Assembly: GCA_963713445.1 (NCBI GenBank)
Contig: CAVQMB010000003.1
Span: forward strand, 1 to 64,000
Length of the DNA: 64,000 nt
Source of the DNA: CAVQMB01 sp963713445
Lineage (GTDB): Bacteria > Pseudomonadota > Gammaproteobacteria > Competibacterales > Competibacteraceae
Direction: 5' to 3'
The translations under genes were made by a program, and so were the position numbers. Every line of letters starts with the position of its first letter. Positions within the stretch are counted from its first letter, which is position 1. Under the pieces are notes generated by a model that did not search any database, was not told the DNA's origin, and saw nothing but the letters and a program-made list of their open reading frames with translations. This document shows positions 42,301 to 51,329 of this stretch, piece after piece.

Positions 42301-42962
42301 GTCCTCCTAGAGGCCGCGGTTAACCTTCATCATTAGATGCAACGTCTTTTCCTCAAGTTTGCCGATGCCGACGCACCGATCAGTGCGGCACGGGTATCGC
42401 CAGGCAGTCCGCATAGTCCAGGACTGGCGTCGAGACAATGGCTGTCAGCAGCAACTACAAGCATCCCCCTAACGCGCGCAAACAGACTCCGGCAAGGTGT
42501 TCCGGAACCATACCCCGTCGCCATCCGTAGCCAGGGAGTCGCCAGAATGATTTGTATTTGCTGGCACAGTGTCCTGCTTTCCGGACGTAAAAGAAATAGT
42601 GAGAGCAGTGGTGGTTTTTTGAATAGCCCTGGATCGAGATGCCGAATCCGGCTGGATCAGCGCGCTACCATGCCCGGACCAACCCCACGCGGCCCATCGA
42701 GCGGCTTATTACAGCCACCGGCCAGGATCGGAGGATCGGAGTGGTTCAGACGCAAGAGGCTCTGAGCCTGCCCGCATTCGGCGCCAGACATTTGCACACG
42801 GACACGGTGTGTAACAACGCCTGCTTGGTGTTAAGAATCCCCGGAAGCAAGTTGGCCGTCACCGTCGGTTGTCCAGACCTCTCTGAAAGCGGTCTCAGAG
42901 GTCTGTTCCATCCCTTCTACCTTTGCGTGTGCGGCGCGCTTAACAAGGAATCCGCATTTTGC
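42301..42962. other. 662 bases without a recognised gene
   Basis: Open frames here (for example 42337-42765 plus) do not look like proteins and none has a good ribosome binding site. The only structure noted is an inverted repeat at 42874-42905. The region lies between the phosphodiesterase promoter and a decayed toxin locus and is probably remnant DNA. Confidence 0.4.
42874..42905. repeat. 9-bp inverted repeat
   Basis: CAGACCTCT at 42874-42882 is matched by AGAGGTCTG at 42897-42905 across about 14 bases. There is no T-tract. It could be a hairpin at an element end or an operator. Confidence 0.5.
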
Positions 42963-43166
42963 TCAATGATGCCCACCCTGTGCATTGGCGTCTTCGTTGA
43001 CGCGTGGTGCATCTTCGCCCGTCACAACCGGCTTGTCATCTTGCCAGGTCACAGCGTATTGGCCCAGCCGCCGCTTTTTCTCCAGCGCTTTGCCAACAGC
43101 TTGCCGAAGCGTTTCCTGCAGGCGTTTCCCCTCGTCGGAGGGCATGGCTTTGCGGTTGACGTTCAT
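42963..43166 (-). CDS. Small partner protein of a zeta-toxin-like kinase
   Basis: The product is 67 residues: MNVNRKAMPSDEGKRLQETL, then a helix RQAVGKALEKKRRLGQYAVTW and DDKPVVTGEDAP. Short proteins with the KRRLGQYAV-W-D-KPV pattern commonly follow genes of zeta-toxin-like P-loop kinases. They are thought to belong to the same module, but their role is not established. Its ATG overlaps the stop of the truncated kinase gene by four bases. Confidence 0.55.
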   Translation of the reverse strand: MNVNRKAMPSDEGKRLQETLRQAVGKALEKKRRLGQYAVTWQDDKPVVTGEDAPRVNEDANAQGGHH

Positions 43167-43554
43167 CGTTTCGCCTCCTGAATCAGACGTTGATAATAGC
43201 CCGCATGCAGGATGTCGCGGTTTTCCCCCTGCTGTTCAAAGACCAACACCGGGCTCTCCCCGTCGTTCATGAAGCAGATGCAGCTATCGATGCGATGACC
43301 GAAATCGTCAAGCAGATGGCGCAGACTGCGCGGGAAACGCCGCTCGATGTCCGCAAGCGGAATATCGTGCCCACCGTGGGCCACCCGCCCGGCCACGTGC
43401 AGTTTCGACATCTCAATGCTGGGCAGGGCCAGATAGATAAGCTCCACAAACCAGCCGTCACAGCGCAACCGGTCCACCAAGCGCAGATAAGTCCCTCCCG
43501 CCAGGGTGGTTTCAAACGCGAAGTTGTGGAGGAAAAGTTCTCGGTCATGCGAAT
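43163..43554 (-). pseudogene. Zeta-toxin/UDP-GlcNAc-kinase-like protein, 5' part missing
   Basis: The frame DRELFLHNFAFETTLAGGTY to DRLRCDGWFVELIYLALPSI, then VAGRVAHGGHDIPLADIERR and LVFEQQGENRDILHAGYYQR matches the second half of the zeta-toxin-like kinase family. The P-loop (GPNGAGKTT-like) and the first 60-70 residues are missing, because the DNA upstream of 43554 is unrelated. Without the P-loop it cannot bind ATP. An open frame begins at an internal ATG (MVDRLRCDGW, 43480), so a fragment may be made. Confidence 0.7.
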
Positions 43555-43686
43555 GCCTGCGCCCTCGGTGAGGGTCTATTGTTTAACCGGAGATTAACGG
43601 TCCGTGAACGCGGGCTCAAGCGGCATTCAAGAGTCCAGGGGCCGGCGGAATCCGCGGTACCATCGATACAACTTTGGGCATCATCG

Positions 43687-43986
43687 TTATTCGGCAGGCA
43701 AATCCCCGGATCGCAAGCGCTGGTGACCCTCGAAAACCGTGATCACTTCGATCTGGTCGTTGCGGATTCGGTACACGATGCGGTAGTTGCTTTCGGTCAA
43801 CTCGCGCAGCTCGCTCCCCGGCAGCTCGGGCAGGGTCCGGCCCAGCTCGGGGTGAACCTCCAGCACCTCGGTGCGACTGACGAGACGATCGATGTAACGT
43901 TCGGCCGCCGCGGGATCGTCACGACCGATGTAATCCTCGATCTCGGTCAGCCGCCTGAATGCCTGTTCGGTCCAGACGACCTTCAC
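43687..43986 (-). CDS. ParE/RelE-family toxin
   Basis: The product is 99 residues: MKVVWTEQAFRRLTEIEDYI, then GRDDPAAAERYIDRLVSRTE, LEVHPELGRTLPELPGSELR and ELTESNYRIVYRIRNDQIEV. This is the ParE fold (two N-terminal helices, then a sheet with the YRIVYRI strand). ParE members poison gyrase; RelE members cut mRNA. The DNA does not show which applies, though the sequence is closer to the ParE side. Its ATG overlaps the antitoxin stop by four bases. Both frames are intact. Confidence 0.88.
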   Translation of the reverse strand: MKVVWTEQAFRRLTEIEDYIGRDDPAAAERYIDRLVSRTEVLEVHPELGRTLPELPGSELRELTESNYRIVYRIRNDQIEVITVFEGHQRLRSGDLPAE

Positions 43987-44276
43987 GCTTTCTCGCGATT
44001 ACCGCGGCGAGCAGCGAGTTGCTCACGCAAGAACTGCGTTTCCATAACGCGGCCCGCGTCGGCATCGATCACACCTGCCGCGATCGATTCGAGCAAGCGT
44101 TCCAGATAACGAATGCGGTCATATTCGGCCGGTGACAACACGACACCGGCCGGGCGACCGTTCTGCGTGATGATCAACGGTCCCGAGCCGCTCGCTACCC
44201 GCTTCAGCAGACGCGAGGCCTGGGTTTTGAATTCCCCGAGGGGTACGATATCTTCGGCGATGGATAACTCTTTCAT
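43983..44276 (-). CDS. Phd/YefM-family antitoxin
   Basis: The product is 97 residues: MKELSIAEDIVPLGEFKTQA, SRLLKRVASGSGPLIITQNG and RPAGVVLSPAEYDRIRYLER. The N-terminal Phd/YefM DNA-binding and dimer domain is clear; the C-terminal tail binds the toxin. It is first in the operon with the ParE-like toxin and should repress its own promoter upstream of 44276. The order antitoxin-toxin is opposite to the HigB-type pair at 6.6-7.2 kb. Confidence 0.88.
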   Translation of the reverse strand: MKELSIAEDIVPLGEFKTQASRLLKRVASGSGPLIITQNGRPAGVVLSPAEYDRIRYLERLLESIAAGVIDADAGRVMETQFLREQLAARRGNREKA

Positions 44277-44724
44277 GAATCTTAATACAGATCTGAATGC
44301 GGGTCTTTATTTAGCCTTGCCCGTCCACCGGAGTCAAGTAACTGGTTGTCCCCGACGCTGACGGGCAACATTTTGATGTGCTGCCCATTGACCATTTTGC
44401 CTTCGCCCTGAATTTGCCCTACAGTCGCCCCACAACAAACGTACACCACTCCGGTCTTTTGTGGTCCTCTTAGCGTAGACAAGGCAGCGACGCCGGATAC
44501 CCCGGGCTCAAATCCGGTTCATCCGCCAGGTTCTCCCAGCCGGCAGGGCTGGCCATTCCAATCCGATAAAGCGTCCAGGGCCGGAGGCAGGGAGCGGCAG
44601 CCGCGACTGGAGCGGCGGCTGCGGCGACATCAGGATCCGCGCTCCTATAACCAGAGGATCGGGCCAGGCTACAACGTCATCCAAAACCGCCCCGGCTCGA
44701 TTCAACTGCGGAGGTAAGCCCATC
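44277..44724. other. Intergenic region with no supported gene
   Basis: The frame 44282-44482 on the minus strand (MSTLRGPQKTGVVYVCCGAT...) is open but resembles nothing I know. The rest is GC-rich DNA with short repeats and the likely promoter of the binding-protein gene. GGAGG stands ten bases before the ATG at 44725. Confidence 0.4.
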
Positions 44725-45810
44725 ATGTATCGCAGAAACTTTGTGCAAGCAACGCTCGGCGGCCTGCTGGTTTCGGTTGCCGGTCCCAGCCTGGCCGCCG
44801 GCTTCGACGCCAAATCCTGCTTCATGCCCAGCCCCAGCGCCAAAGGCACGGTGACCTGGAAGGCCAAAAAGCCGCCCTACCACATCGCGATCAGCAATTC
44901 CTACATCGGCAACACCTGGCGTACCGAGATGATGAAAATCGCCAAGGCGTTCTCGCAGAAACCCGATATCAAATCACACATCAAGCAGTTCCAGGCGGCC
45001 AGCTCTGGCAACGATGTGTCGGCCCAGATCGCCCAGATGAACCAGATGATCCTGGCCGGGGTGGACGCCATCGTGGTCGACGCGGCCAGCCCCACGGGAC
45101 TGAATTCGGTGATCGATCAGGCGGTCAGCTCGGGCATCCTGGTGGTCTCGTTCGACAACGTCGTGACCACCAAGAAGGCAGTGCTGGTCAACGAAAACCA
45201 GTACGAAATGGGCAAGCGCCGGGCCGAGTTCGTGGTCAAGCAGATGGGCGGCAAAGGCCATGTGCTGCTGGTGCGCGGCGTCGCCGGCACCTTCGTCGAC
45301 AGTGAGCATGCCCGCGCCGCCCACCACGTGCTGTCGAAGCACCCCAACATGAACGTGACCGAAGTCATCGGCAACTGGGACGACGGCACCGCCCAGAAAG
45401 TGACCGCCAACGCGCTGGCCACCACCCCCAACATCGATGGGGTGATCTGCGGTGGTGGCGACACCGGCGTGGTCCGGGCATTCCTGCAAGCCGGCAGGAA
45501 AATGGTGCCGATTGCCGGCGAGGCCGAGAACGGCTTCCGCAAGCTGGCGGCCAAGCACAAGTTCCCGATGATGTCGATCGGCAACTCACCGGCCGAGGTC
45601 GCGGTGTCCATGCGGGTCGCGATCGAGGCGCTGCAGGGCAAGACCGTGCCGCAGTCGATCGACATCCCGCTGCCCATCGCCACCACCAGCGATCTGGTAG
45701 CCGGCAAGAACTACTTCCCCGACAAGCCGGACAACTTCTTCACCGACTTCAATATCGCCCAATGTGGTGTAGAGTTCACCCTCGACGAAATCATGGCGCA
45801 GAAGGTCTGA
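44725..45810 (+). CDS. Sugar ABC transporter binding protein, paralogue A
   Basis: The product is 361 residues. The N-terminus YRRNFVQATLGGLLVSVAGP is a Tat-like or Sec leader. The mature part contains PYHIAISNSYIGNTWRTEMM, GNDVSAQIAQMNQMILAGVD, VDAASPTGLNSVIDQAVSSG and NWDDGTAQKVTANALATTPN. It is clearly paralogous to the protein at 55.4 kb (long identical blocks such as GDTGVVRAFLQAGRK and AGEAENGFRKLAAKHKFPM). No ATPase or permease gene is next to it; the next genes are an SDR and a UxaA-family gene. It probably works with the importer at 56.5-60.0 kb. Confidence 0.9.
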   Translation: MYRRNFVQATLGGLLVSVAGPSLAAGFDAKSCFMPSPSAKGTVTWKAKKPPYHIAISNSYIGNTWRTEMMKIAKAFSQKPDIKSHIKQFQAASSGNDVSAQIAQMNQMILAGVDAIVVDAASPTGLNSVIDQAVSSGILVVSFDNVVTTKKAVLVNENQYEMGKRRAEFVVKQMGGKGHVLLVRGVAGTFVDSEHARAAHHVLSKHPNMNVTEVIGNWDDGTAQKVTANALATTPNIDGVICGGGDTGVVRAFLQAGRKMVPIAGEAENGFRKLAAKHKFPMMSIGNSPAEVAVSMRVAIEALQGKTVPQSIDIPLPIATTSDLVAGKNYFPDKPDNFFTDFNIAQCGVEFTLDEIMAQKV

Positions 45811-45865
45811 GCGCAGCCCGGGCCGGGCGCCCTCCCCACCCACGCAACCAGAGAAGACAAGCCGT

Positions 45866-46609
45866 ATGAGTAACCGACTACAAGGTAAGACCGCCGTCAT
45901 CACCGCGGCCGGCCAGGGCATCGGCCGTTCCAGCGCGGTCGCCTTCGCCAATGAGGGCGCCTCGGTCTGGGCCACCGATATCAACGACCAGGCGTTGCAG
46001 TCGCTGGCGTCGGAAGTGCCGGGCATCCGTACCGCCAATCTGGACGTTACCGACAATGCCGCGGTGCAGCGCTTCGCCGGGGAGGCCGGCGCGGTCGACG
46101 TGCTGTTCAACTGTGCCGGCTTCGTCCATCACGGCACCATCATGGACTGCGAGGAGCGCGACTGGGATTTCTCGTTCGACCTCAACGTCAAGTCCATGTA
46201 CCGCATGATCCGCGCCTTGCTGCCGGCCATGCTAGCCCACGGCGGCGGTAGCATCATCAATATGTCGTCCGGCGCCTCCAGTCTCAAGGGCGCACCCAAC
46301 CGCTTCGTCTACGGCACCACCAAGGCGGCGGTGATCGGCATGACCAAGGCACTGGCGGCGGACTACATCAAGCAGGGCATTCGTTGCAACGCGATCTGTC
46401 CAGGCACGGTGGAAACCCCGTCGCTGCACGATCGTATCGCCGCCCAGGGCGATGTCGATACCGCACGCGCGGCGTTCATCACCCGCCAGCCCATGGGCCG
46501 GCTCGGCAAGCCTGAGGAAATCGCCGCGCTGGCGGTATATCTCGCCGCCGACGAAAGCGGCTTCACCACCGGGACCACCCACGTCATCGACGGTGGCTGG
46601 ACGCTCTGA
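45866..46609 (+). CDS. SDR, 2-keto-3-deoxy-L-fuconate 4-dehydrogenase type
   Basis: The product is 247 residues with TAAGQGIG (13-20), Asp38 (ATDI, NAD preference), NCAG (82-85), Ser134/135 (NMSSGASS) and Tyr149-x3-Lys153 (YGTTK). The strings FNCAGFVHHGTIMDCEERDW, RCNAICPGTVETPSLHDRIA and GTTHVIDGGWTL follow closely the L-2-keto-3-deoxyfuconate 4-dehydrogenases of Xanthomonas and Burkholderia. Those enzymes form 2,4-diketo-3-deoxy-fuconate in the non-phosphorylative L-fucose route. Enzymes of this group also take the pentose homologues. It lies between the binding protein and the UxaA-family gene on one strand. Confidence 0.8.
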   Translation: MSNRLQGKTAVITAAGQGIGRSSAVAFANEGASVWATDINDQALQSLASEVPGIRTANLDVTDNAAVQRFAGEAGAVDVLFNCAGFVHHGTIMDCEERDWDFSFDLNVKSMYRMIRALLPAMLAHGGGSIINMSSGASSLKGAPNRFVYGTTKAAVIGMTKALAADYIKQGIRCNAICPGTVETPSLHDRIAAQGDVDTARAAFITRQPMGRLGKPEEIAALAVYLAADESGFTTGTTHVIDGGWTL

Positions 46610-46680
46610 TCCGGGGCTCCCGAACGTCTGGGACGTGGTGGTATGATGAGTGCCACCACGTTTGCCACCCATGATTCCCC

Positions 46681-48207
46681 ATGACCCAGGCACTCCCCGT
46701 CACCATCCGCTTGCACGCCGACGACAACGTCGTCATCGCCCGTACCGACATCCTTCCCGGTATCGACATCCCGGCCGAACAGGTGGTCACCAGAGACCGT
46801 ATCCGGGCTGGCCACAAGCTGGCCACCCGGGCCATCGATGTTGGCCAGCCAGTACGGCGATACGGCCAGATTCTGGGCTTCGCCTCACAACCGATCGAAC
46901 CTGGCCAGCACGTCCACGTGCACAATCTGGCCATGGCCGATTTCGAGCGCGACTACGCCTTCTGCCAGGATGCCAGGCCGACCGACCACGTCGCCGAGCC
47001 GGCCCGGTTCCAGGGCTATCTGCGTGAGGACGGCCGGGCTGCCACCCGCAACTACATCGGCATCATCAGCAGCGTCAACTGCTCCGCCACCGTCGCCCAC
47101 CACATCGCCGATGCCTTCCGGTTCGGCAACTACCTGGCCGATTACCCCAACATCGATGGTGTGGTCGCCATCAGCCACGGTTCCGGCTGCGGCATGGCCG
47201 ACAGTGGGCCGGGTTTCGAGCAGTTGCAGCGGGTGCTGGCCGGCTATGCCCGCCACCCCAACTTCTCCGCGATTTTTCTGCTCGGGCTGGGCTGCGAGGT
47301 CATGCAGGTCGGCGCGCTGCAGCGCGACACCGGGTTGATGGCCGGGCCGCGCATGCACGCGCTGACCATCCAGCAGACTGGTGGCACCCGCAAGACCATC
47401 GAGCGCGTAACGGCTCAGATCCGGGAGCTGCTGCCCGACATCAACCGGGTCAAGCGCCAGCCGGTGGCGGCATCGGAGCTGTGCGTGGCGCTGCAATGCG
47501 GCGGCTCCGACGGCTATTCCGGCATCACCGCCAACCCCGCCCTGGGCGCGGCCGTCGACCGGGTGGTGCGCCACGGCGGCACCGCCATTCTGTCAGAAAC
47601 GCCGGAGATTTACGGTGCCGAGCATCTGCTGACGCGGCGCGCGGTTAGCCCGGAAGTGGCGCAGAAACTGATCGACCGGATCCACTGGTGGGAGGACTAC
47701 ACTGCCAGCCTGGGCGCGGAGATGAACAACAACCCATCGCCGGGCAACAAGGCCGGCGGCATCACCACCATCGTCGAGAAATCGCTGGGCGCGGTGGCCA
47801 AAGGCGGCACCACCAATCTGGTGGAGGTCTACCGCTACGCCGAACCGGTCACCGCGCGCGGTTTCGTGTACATGGACACCCCCGGCTACGACCCGGTGTC
47901 GGCAACCGGCCAGATCGCCGGTGGCGCCAACCTGGTGTGCTTTACCACCGGCCGCGGCTCGGCGTTCGGCTCGAAACCGGCACCCTGCATCAAGCTCGCC
48001 ACCAATACGCCCATGTACCAGCACCAGGAAGAGGACATGGACATCAACTGTGGCGAGATTATCAGCGACGGCGAGACGGTGCAGGACTGCGGCGAGCGCA
48101 TCTTCCAGAAGATGCTGACGGTAGCCTCCGGCCAGCGCAGTAAGAGCGAGGAATTCGGCTACGGCGACAACGAATTCGTGCCCTGGCAGTTGGGCGCGAC
48201 GATGTGA
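46681..48207 (+). CDS. UxaA-family (altronate/galactarate dehydratase-like) enzyme
   Basis: The product is 508 residues: an N-terminal SAF domain (about 8-85: IRLHADDNVVIARTDILPGI) joined to the GD_AH catalytic part (about 105-500), with GYLREDGRAATRNYIGIISS, NCSATVAHHIADAF, ISHGSGCGMADSG, ALQCGGSDGYSGITANPALG and GGITTIVEKSLGAVAKGGTT. The conserved cysteines (SGCG, LQCGGSD, INCGEI) suit an iron-dependent lyase. Full-length members dehydrate altronate or galactarate. Relatives in sugar-acid clusters also cleave diketo acids or have other roles, so here it may be the second dehydratase or the cleaving enzyme. It follows the SDR by 70 bases. Confidence 0.85.
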   Translation: MTQALPVTIRLHADDNVVIARTDILPGIDIPAEQVVTRDRIRAGHKLATRAIDVGQPVRRYGQILGFASQPIEPGQHVHVHNLAMADFERDYAFCQDARPTDHVAEPARFQGYLREDGRAATRNYIGIISSVNCSATVAHHIADAFRFGNYLADYPNIDGVVAISHGSGCGMADSGPGFEQLQRVLAGYARHPNFSAIFLLGLGCEVMQVGALQRDTGLMAGPRMHALTIQQTGGTRKTIERVTAQIRELLPDINRVKRQPVAASELCVALQCGGSDGYSGITANPALGAAVDRVVRHGGTAILSETPEIYGAEHLLTRRAVSPEVAQKLIDRIHWWEDYTASLGAEMNNNPSPGNKAGGITTIVEKSLGAVAKGGTTNLVEVYRYAEPVTARGFVYMDTPGYDPVSATGQIAGGANLVCFTTGRGSAFGSKPAPCIKLATNTPMYQHQEEDMDINCGEIISDGETVQDCGERIFQKMLTVASGQRSKSEEFGYGDNEFVPWQLGATM

Positions 48208-48218
48208 CGCGGCCGGCG

Positions 48219-48243
48219 CCGCCCGCTAGCACGCCGCGGGCGG
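48219..48243. terminator. GC-rich hairpin between convergent genes
   Basis: CCGCCCGC at 48219-48226 pairs with GCGGGCGG at 48236-48243. It spans the short gap between the UxaA-family stop and the Ldh-family stop and could slow transcription from both sides. No T-tract is present. Confidence 0.4.
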
Positions 48244-49278
48244 TGTCACTCCCAGTTTCCCACCCCATTCCGCGAGCGTATCCATAATGCCGGCGTGCAG
48301 CTCGACACCGTGCTCCAGTTGCTCGCGGCGCCGGGCCAGACCGCGTTCACCGGGCAGCCGGACCGGCGGCCGGCCCGGTGCGGTGGGCGTCGCATGGCAG
48401 GCCTGCGCCAGCCAGCCGGTCTCGCGCACGAACGCATCGCGGCCGCCGAATGCGGCCGGATCGATCAGTTGCAGGAACACCGCAGCGCCCCACTGATCGG
48501 AACCGTCGGCGCGGCCGAAACCGCCCAGCGCCGAGGTCAGCGCCTCGACCAGCAATCCCAGCGCAAACCCCTTGTGGCCCAGATCGAGGCCGCCCAGCGG
48601 CAGAATCGCGCCGGGGGGATCGGCGAACAGCACCGCCGGGTCGTCGGTGGCGGCACCAGCGCGGTCGACCAGCCATGGCCCGGGCAGGTTTTCGCCGCGC
48701 TGATGCAGCCGCCCGGTCATGCCGTTGGTGGTGGTCGAGGCGCTGACATCCAGCAGCACTGGGTCGCCGTCAGTGGGGAAACCGGCCGCGATGGGGTTGG
48801 GGGTAAACACCCCGGCCACGCCGCCATGCGGCGTGACTGATGCGCCCCTGGGGTCGGAGCTCAGCAGCAACATCACCAGGCCGCGGTCGGTCGCCCGCTT
48901 GAGGTAGGCTGCCAGACAGGCAATGTGATGCGAATGGCGGATCACCGTGGTGACCACGCCGTGCTGCGGCAGCCGCGCAATGGCCTGCTCCATGGCCTGT
49001 ACCACCAGCCACGGCCCCGGCAGATAACACCCGTCCCAGGTCACCGTGCCGCCGCGGTCGGCGACCACCGCCGGCTCGCCTTCGTGCCGCATACCCCCGG
49101 CTTCCAGCTCGCCCAGATACGGCCCCAGCAACTGCAGCCCGTGGGTGGTGTGACCCAGCAAATCGCCTTCGACCAGGATCTCGGCCACACAGCGGGCGCG
49201 AGGTGTGGCTAGTCCGGCATGCTGTAGCAGTTGCGCGGCGAAGTCGGTCAGCGGTTCGCTGGCGTAACGTGACGACAT
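48226..49278 (-). CDS. Ldh-family (malate/L-lactate/ureidoglycolate dehydrogenase) oxidoreductase
   Basis: The product is 350 residues from MSSRYASEPLTDFAAQLLQH; the ATG at 49278 has GGGAGGAAACATC before it, so the longer frame to 49314 was not used. Family features are RCVAEILVEGDLLGHTTHGL (catalytic His region), VVTTVIRHSHHIACLAAYLK (the HSHH motif), PNPIAAGFPTDGDPVLLDVS and LGGLDLGHKGFALGLLVEAL. NAD(P)-dependent enzymes of this family oxidise 2-hydroxyacids to 2-keto acids. In a route that ends in pyruvate plus lactate or glycolate, it could oxidise the hydroxyacid product. It is upstream-adjacent to tctA on the same strand's downstream side (gap about 40 bases) and likely in the same operon as the Tct genes. 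Confidence 0.85.
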   Translation of the reverse strand: MSSRYASEPLTDFAAQLLQHAGLATPRARCVAEILVEGDLLGHTTHGLQLLGPYLGELEAGGMRHEGEPAVVADRGGTVTWDGCYLPGPWLVVQAMEQAIARLPQHGVVTTVIRHSHHIACLAAYLKRATDRGLVMLLLSSDPRGASVTPHGGVAGVFTPNPIAAGFPTDGDPVLLDVSASTTTNGMTGRLHQRGENLPGPWLVDRAGAATDDPAVLFADPPGAILPLGGLDLGHKGFALGLLVEALTSALGGFGRADGSDQWGAAVFLQLIDPAAFGGRDAFVRETGWLAQACHATPTAPGRPPVRLPGERGLARRREQLEHGVELHAGIMDTLAEWGGKLGVTPPAAC

Positions 49279-49320
49279 GATGTTTCCTCCCGGACTGCGG
49301 TTGTGGGGTGGCACTGGATC

Positions 49321-50820
49321 TCACTCGGTTGCCGGCTGGCGGCGGACGCCGCGAACCAGTCGCACCATCAGCGGCGACAGCCACAGGGCCAGGGTGATGA
49401 CACCCAAAGCGGCGGCGATCGGCCGCTCAAAAAACGCCAGCAGATCGCCGTTGGACTTGATCATCGACGTCATGAAGTTGCTCTCCAGCAGTCGGCCCAG
49501 AACCATCCCGAGGATGGTGGGCGCGACGGGGAACCCGTTCTCCTCCATGACATAGGCCAGCAGCCCCATGACCAGCATGATGCCGACGCCGAACACCGTG
49601 TTGTTGATGGCAAACGAACCGACGATGCAGAACATCAGGATCACCGGCATCAATATGTTACGCGGCACCCGCAACACCTGTTTTGATGATTTGATCGCCA
49701 GCAGCCCCAGCGGCACCAGAATCAGGTTGGCCAGGAAGAACGAGATGAAGACGCCATAAATGAGCTGGGGGTTCTGCATGAAGATGGTGGGCCCCGGGTT
49801 CATGCCTTTCATGTACAGTACCCCGATCACCACGGCGGTGATGGAATCGCCTGGAATTCCGAACACCAGCGCCGGCACCCAGGCGCCGCTGAGACCGGCG
49901 TTGTTGGCCGAGGTGGCATCGATGATGCCCTCTATGTGGCCGGTACCGTATTTGGCGCGGTCACGCGAGAACTTCTTGCTCACGGCATAGGAGATCCAGG
50001 CCGCAATGTCGGCTCCGGCACCAGGCAGCGCGCCGATCGCCGTGCCCAGCAGACTGCCCCGGAGGAAATTGGGCCAGTAGCGTTTCAGCAGCGGCAGCAG
50101 GCCGCGAAACACGTTGCCGACTTTCTGCTGCGGCACCGGCGGCAGTGGTTCCACCACGGTCATGTCGCGCAGCACCTCCGAGACCGCAAACATGCCGATC
50201 ATAGCGGGTATGAAGCTAACCCCACCCATCAACTCCACGTTACCGAAGGTGAAGCGCGGATAGCCGGCTGTAATATCCAGCCCGATGGTGGCGATGAACA
50301 GGCCGATCAGCAGCGACACTACCCCTTTCAGCGGCGATGCCGGGCTCACGAACACGGCGCACGATAGGCCCAGGCAGGCCAGCCAGAAGTATTCGTAAGA
50401 ACTGAAATCGAGCGCGATCTCGGCCAGCTTGGGCGCGAAGATCACCAGAATCAACGTGCCGAACAACCCGCCCATGGCCGAAAACATCAGATTGCTACCC
50501 AGGCACAACTCGACCTGGCCCTTGCGGGTCATCGCATAGGCTTCGTCGGCGTAAGCCGCCGACGCGGGCGTGCCGGGAATGCGCAGCAGTGCACCGGGAA
50601 TGTCACCGGCGAAAATCGCCATGGCGGTAGCCGTAACGATCGCGGCGATAGCCGGCACCGGGTCCATGAAGAAGGTCACCGGCACCAGCAGCGCGGTGGC
50701 CATGGTCGCCGTCAGTCCCGGGATGGAACCGACGAACTGGCCGAACACGCCGGCCAGCAGGATGGTGGCCAGCACCGAGGGGGTGAAGACCAGTCCGAAC
50801 GCCTGATAAACCGCGTGCAT
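49321..50820 (-). CDS. tctA: Tripartite tricarboxylate transporter large permease
   Basis: The product is 499 residues from MHAVYQAFGLVFTPSVLATI, with about eleven to twelve membrane segments. TctA markers are GLTATMATALLVPVTFFMDP (the conserved PGLTxxMAxAL loop), GDIPGALLRIPGTPASAAYA and ALPGAGADIAAWISYAVSKK with SANNAGLSGAWVPALVFGIP. The ATG lies one base after the tctB stop. The protein forms the channel of a secondary, ion-driven carboxylate importer fed by a periplasmic binding protein. Its presence next to dehydratases suggests uptake of sugar acids or another carboxylate. Confidence 0.93.
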   Translation of the reverse strand: MHAVYQAFGLVFTPSVLATILLAGVFGQFVGSIPGLTATMATALLVPVTFFMDPVPAIAAIVTATAMAIFAGDIPGALLRIPGTPASAAYADEAYAMTRKGQVELCLGSNLMFSAMGGLFGTLILVIFAPKLAEIALDFSSYEYFWLACLGLSCAVFVSPASPLKGVVSLLIGLFIATIGLDITAGYPRFTFGNVELMGGVSFIPAMIGMFAVSEVLRDMTVVEPLPPVPQQKVGNVFRGLLPLLKRYWPNFLRGSLLGTAIGALPGAGADIAAWISYAVSKKFSRDRAKYGTGHIEGIIDATSANNAGLSGAWVPALVFGIPGDSITAVVIGVLYMKGMNPGPTIFMQNPQLIYGVFISFFLANLILVPLGLLAIKSSKQVLRVPRNILMPVILMFCIVGSFAINNTVFGVGIMLVMGLLAYVMEENGFPVAPTILGMVLGRLLESNFMTSMIKSNGDLLAFFERPIAAALGVITLALWLSPLMVRLVRGVRRQPATE

Positions 50821-50821
50821 C

Positions 50822-51301
50822 TCACTGCCACCAGGCCAGTGGCTGGAACACGCCCCACGGCAGCGGCACCAGCAGGAAGTGGGCGAAGGCGATGTCAATC
50901 ACCAGCGTGGTGACCAACGCAATGAGCAATGACGACAGCCAGCGGCCCCGCAGCCAGAGTAGCCACAGGGCCAGCAGGCCGGTGCCGGTGAGGAAGAAGC
51001 CCAACTGGTCCGACACCAGGATATAGGCCACCAGCCCCAGCGGCATCAGCAGAAAGCTGATCACGTGGCGCGGCGAGCGTACCCATGGCCCCATGCGGAC
51101 CCAGGCCGAACCGGCCCGGCTGCGCAGCCCGCTGGCGATCAGCAGCAGGCCGCACAGCGCCAGCCCGCTGCCGATGATCATCGGGAACAGCGCCGCACCG
51201 TAATGCTGGTGCGGCAGCGTGGGAAAACCGCGCGCCCGCCAGGCCACGGCCGCGCCGAACAGCACCAGCACCAGCCCGATCACCGCATCATTGAGTTTCA
51301 T
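50822..51301 (-). CDS. tctB: Tripartite tricarboxylate transporter small permease
   Basis: The product is 159 residues with four predicted helices: DAVIGLVLVLFGAAVAWRAR, YGAALFPMIIGSGLALCGLL, HVISFLLMPLGLVAYILVSD and SSLLIALVTTLVIDIAFAHF. The PHQHYGAALFP loop and length are normal for TctB. It is coupled to tctA (TGA-g-ATG) and lies 28 bases after the binding-protein gene. Confidence 0.9.
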   Translation of the reverse strand: MKLNDAVIGLVLVLFGAAVAWRARGFPTLPHQHYGAALFPMIIGSGLALCGLLLIASGLRSRAGSAWVRMGPWVRSPRHVISFLLMPLGLVAYILVSDQLGFFLTGTGLLALWLLWLRGRWLSSLLIALVTTLVIDIAFAHFLLVPLPWGVFQPLAWWQ

Positions 51302-51329
51302 GCCGGCACTCCGTGGCGGGGTGGCGTGG

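Noticed and set aside
42337..42765. 142-codon frame upstream of the zeta-like locus
   Set aside because: Its composition (Ser, Pro and Arg rich) is that of a random G+C-rich frame, and it lacks a start signal.
44282..44482. 66-codon frame MSTLRGPQKTGVVYVCCGAT
   Set aside because: No family was recognised and it is not linked to the toxin-antitoxin pair by spacing. It could be a relic, but there is no support.
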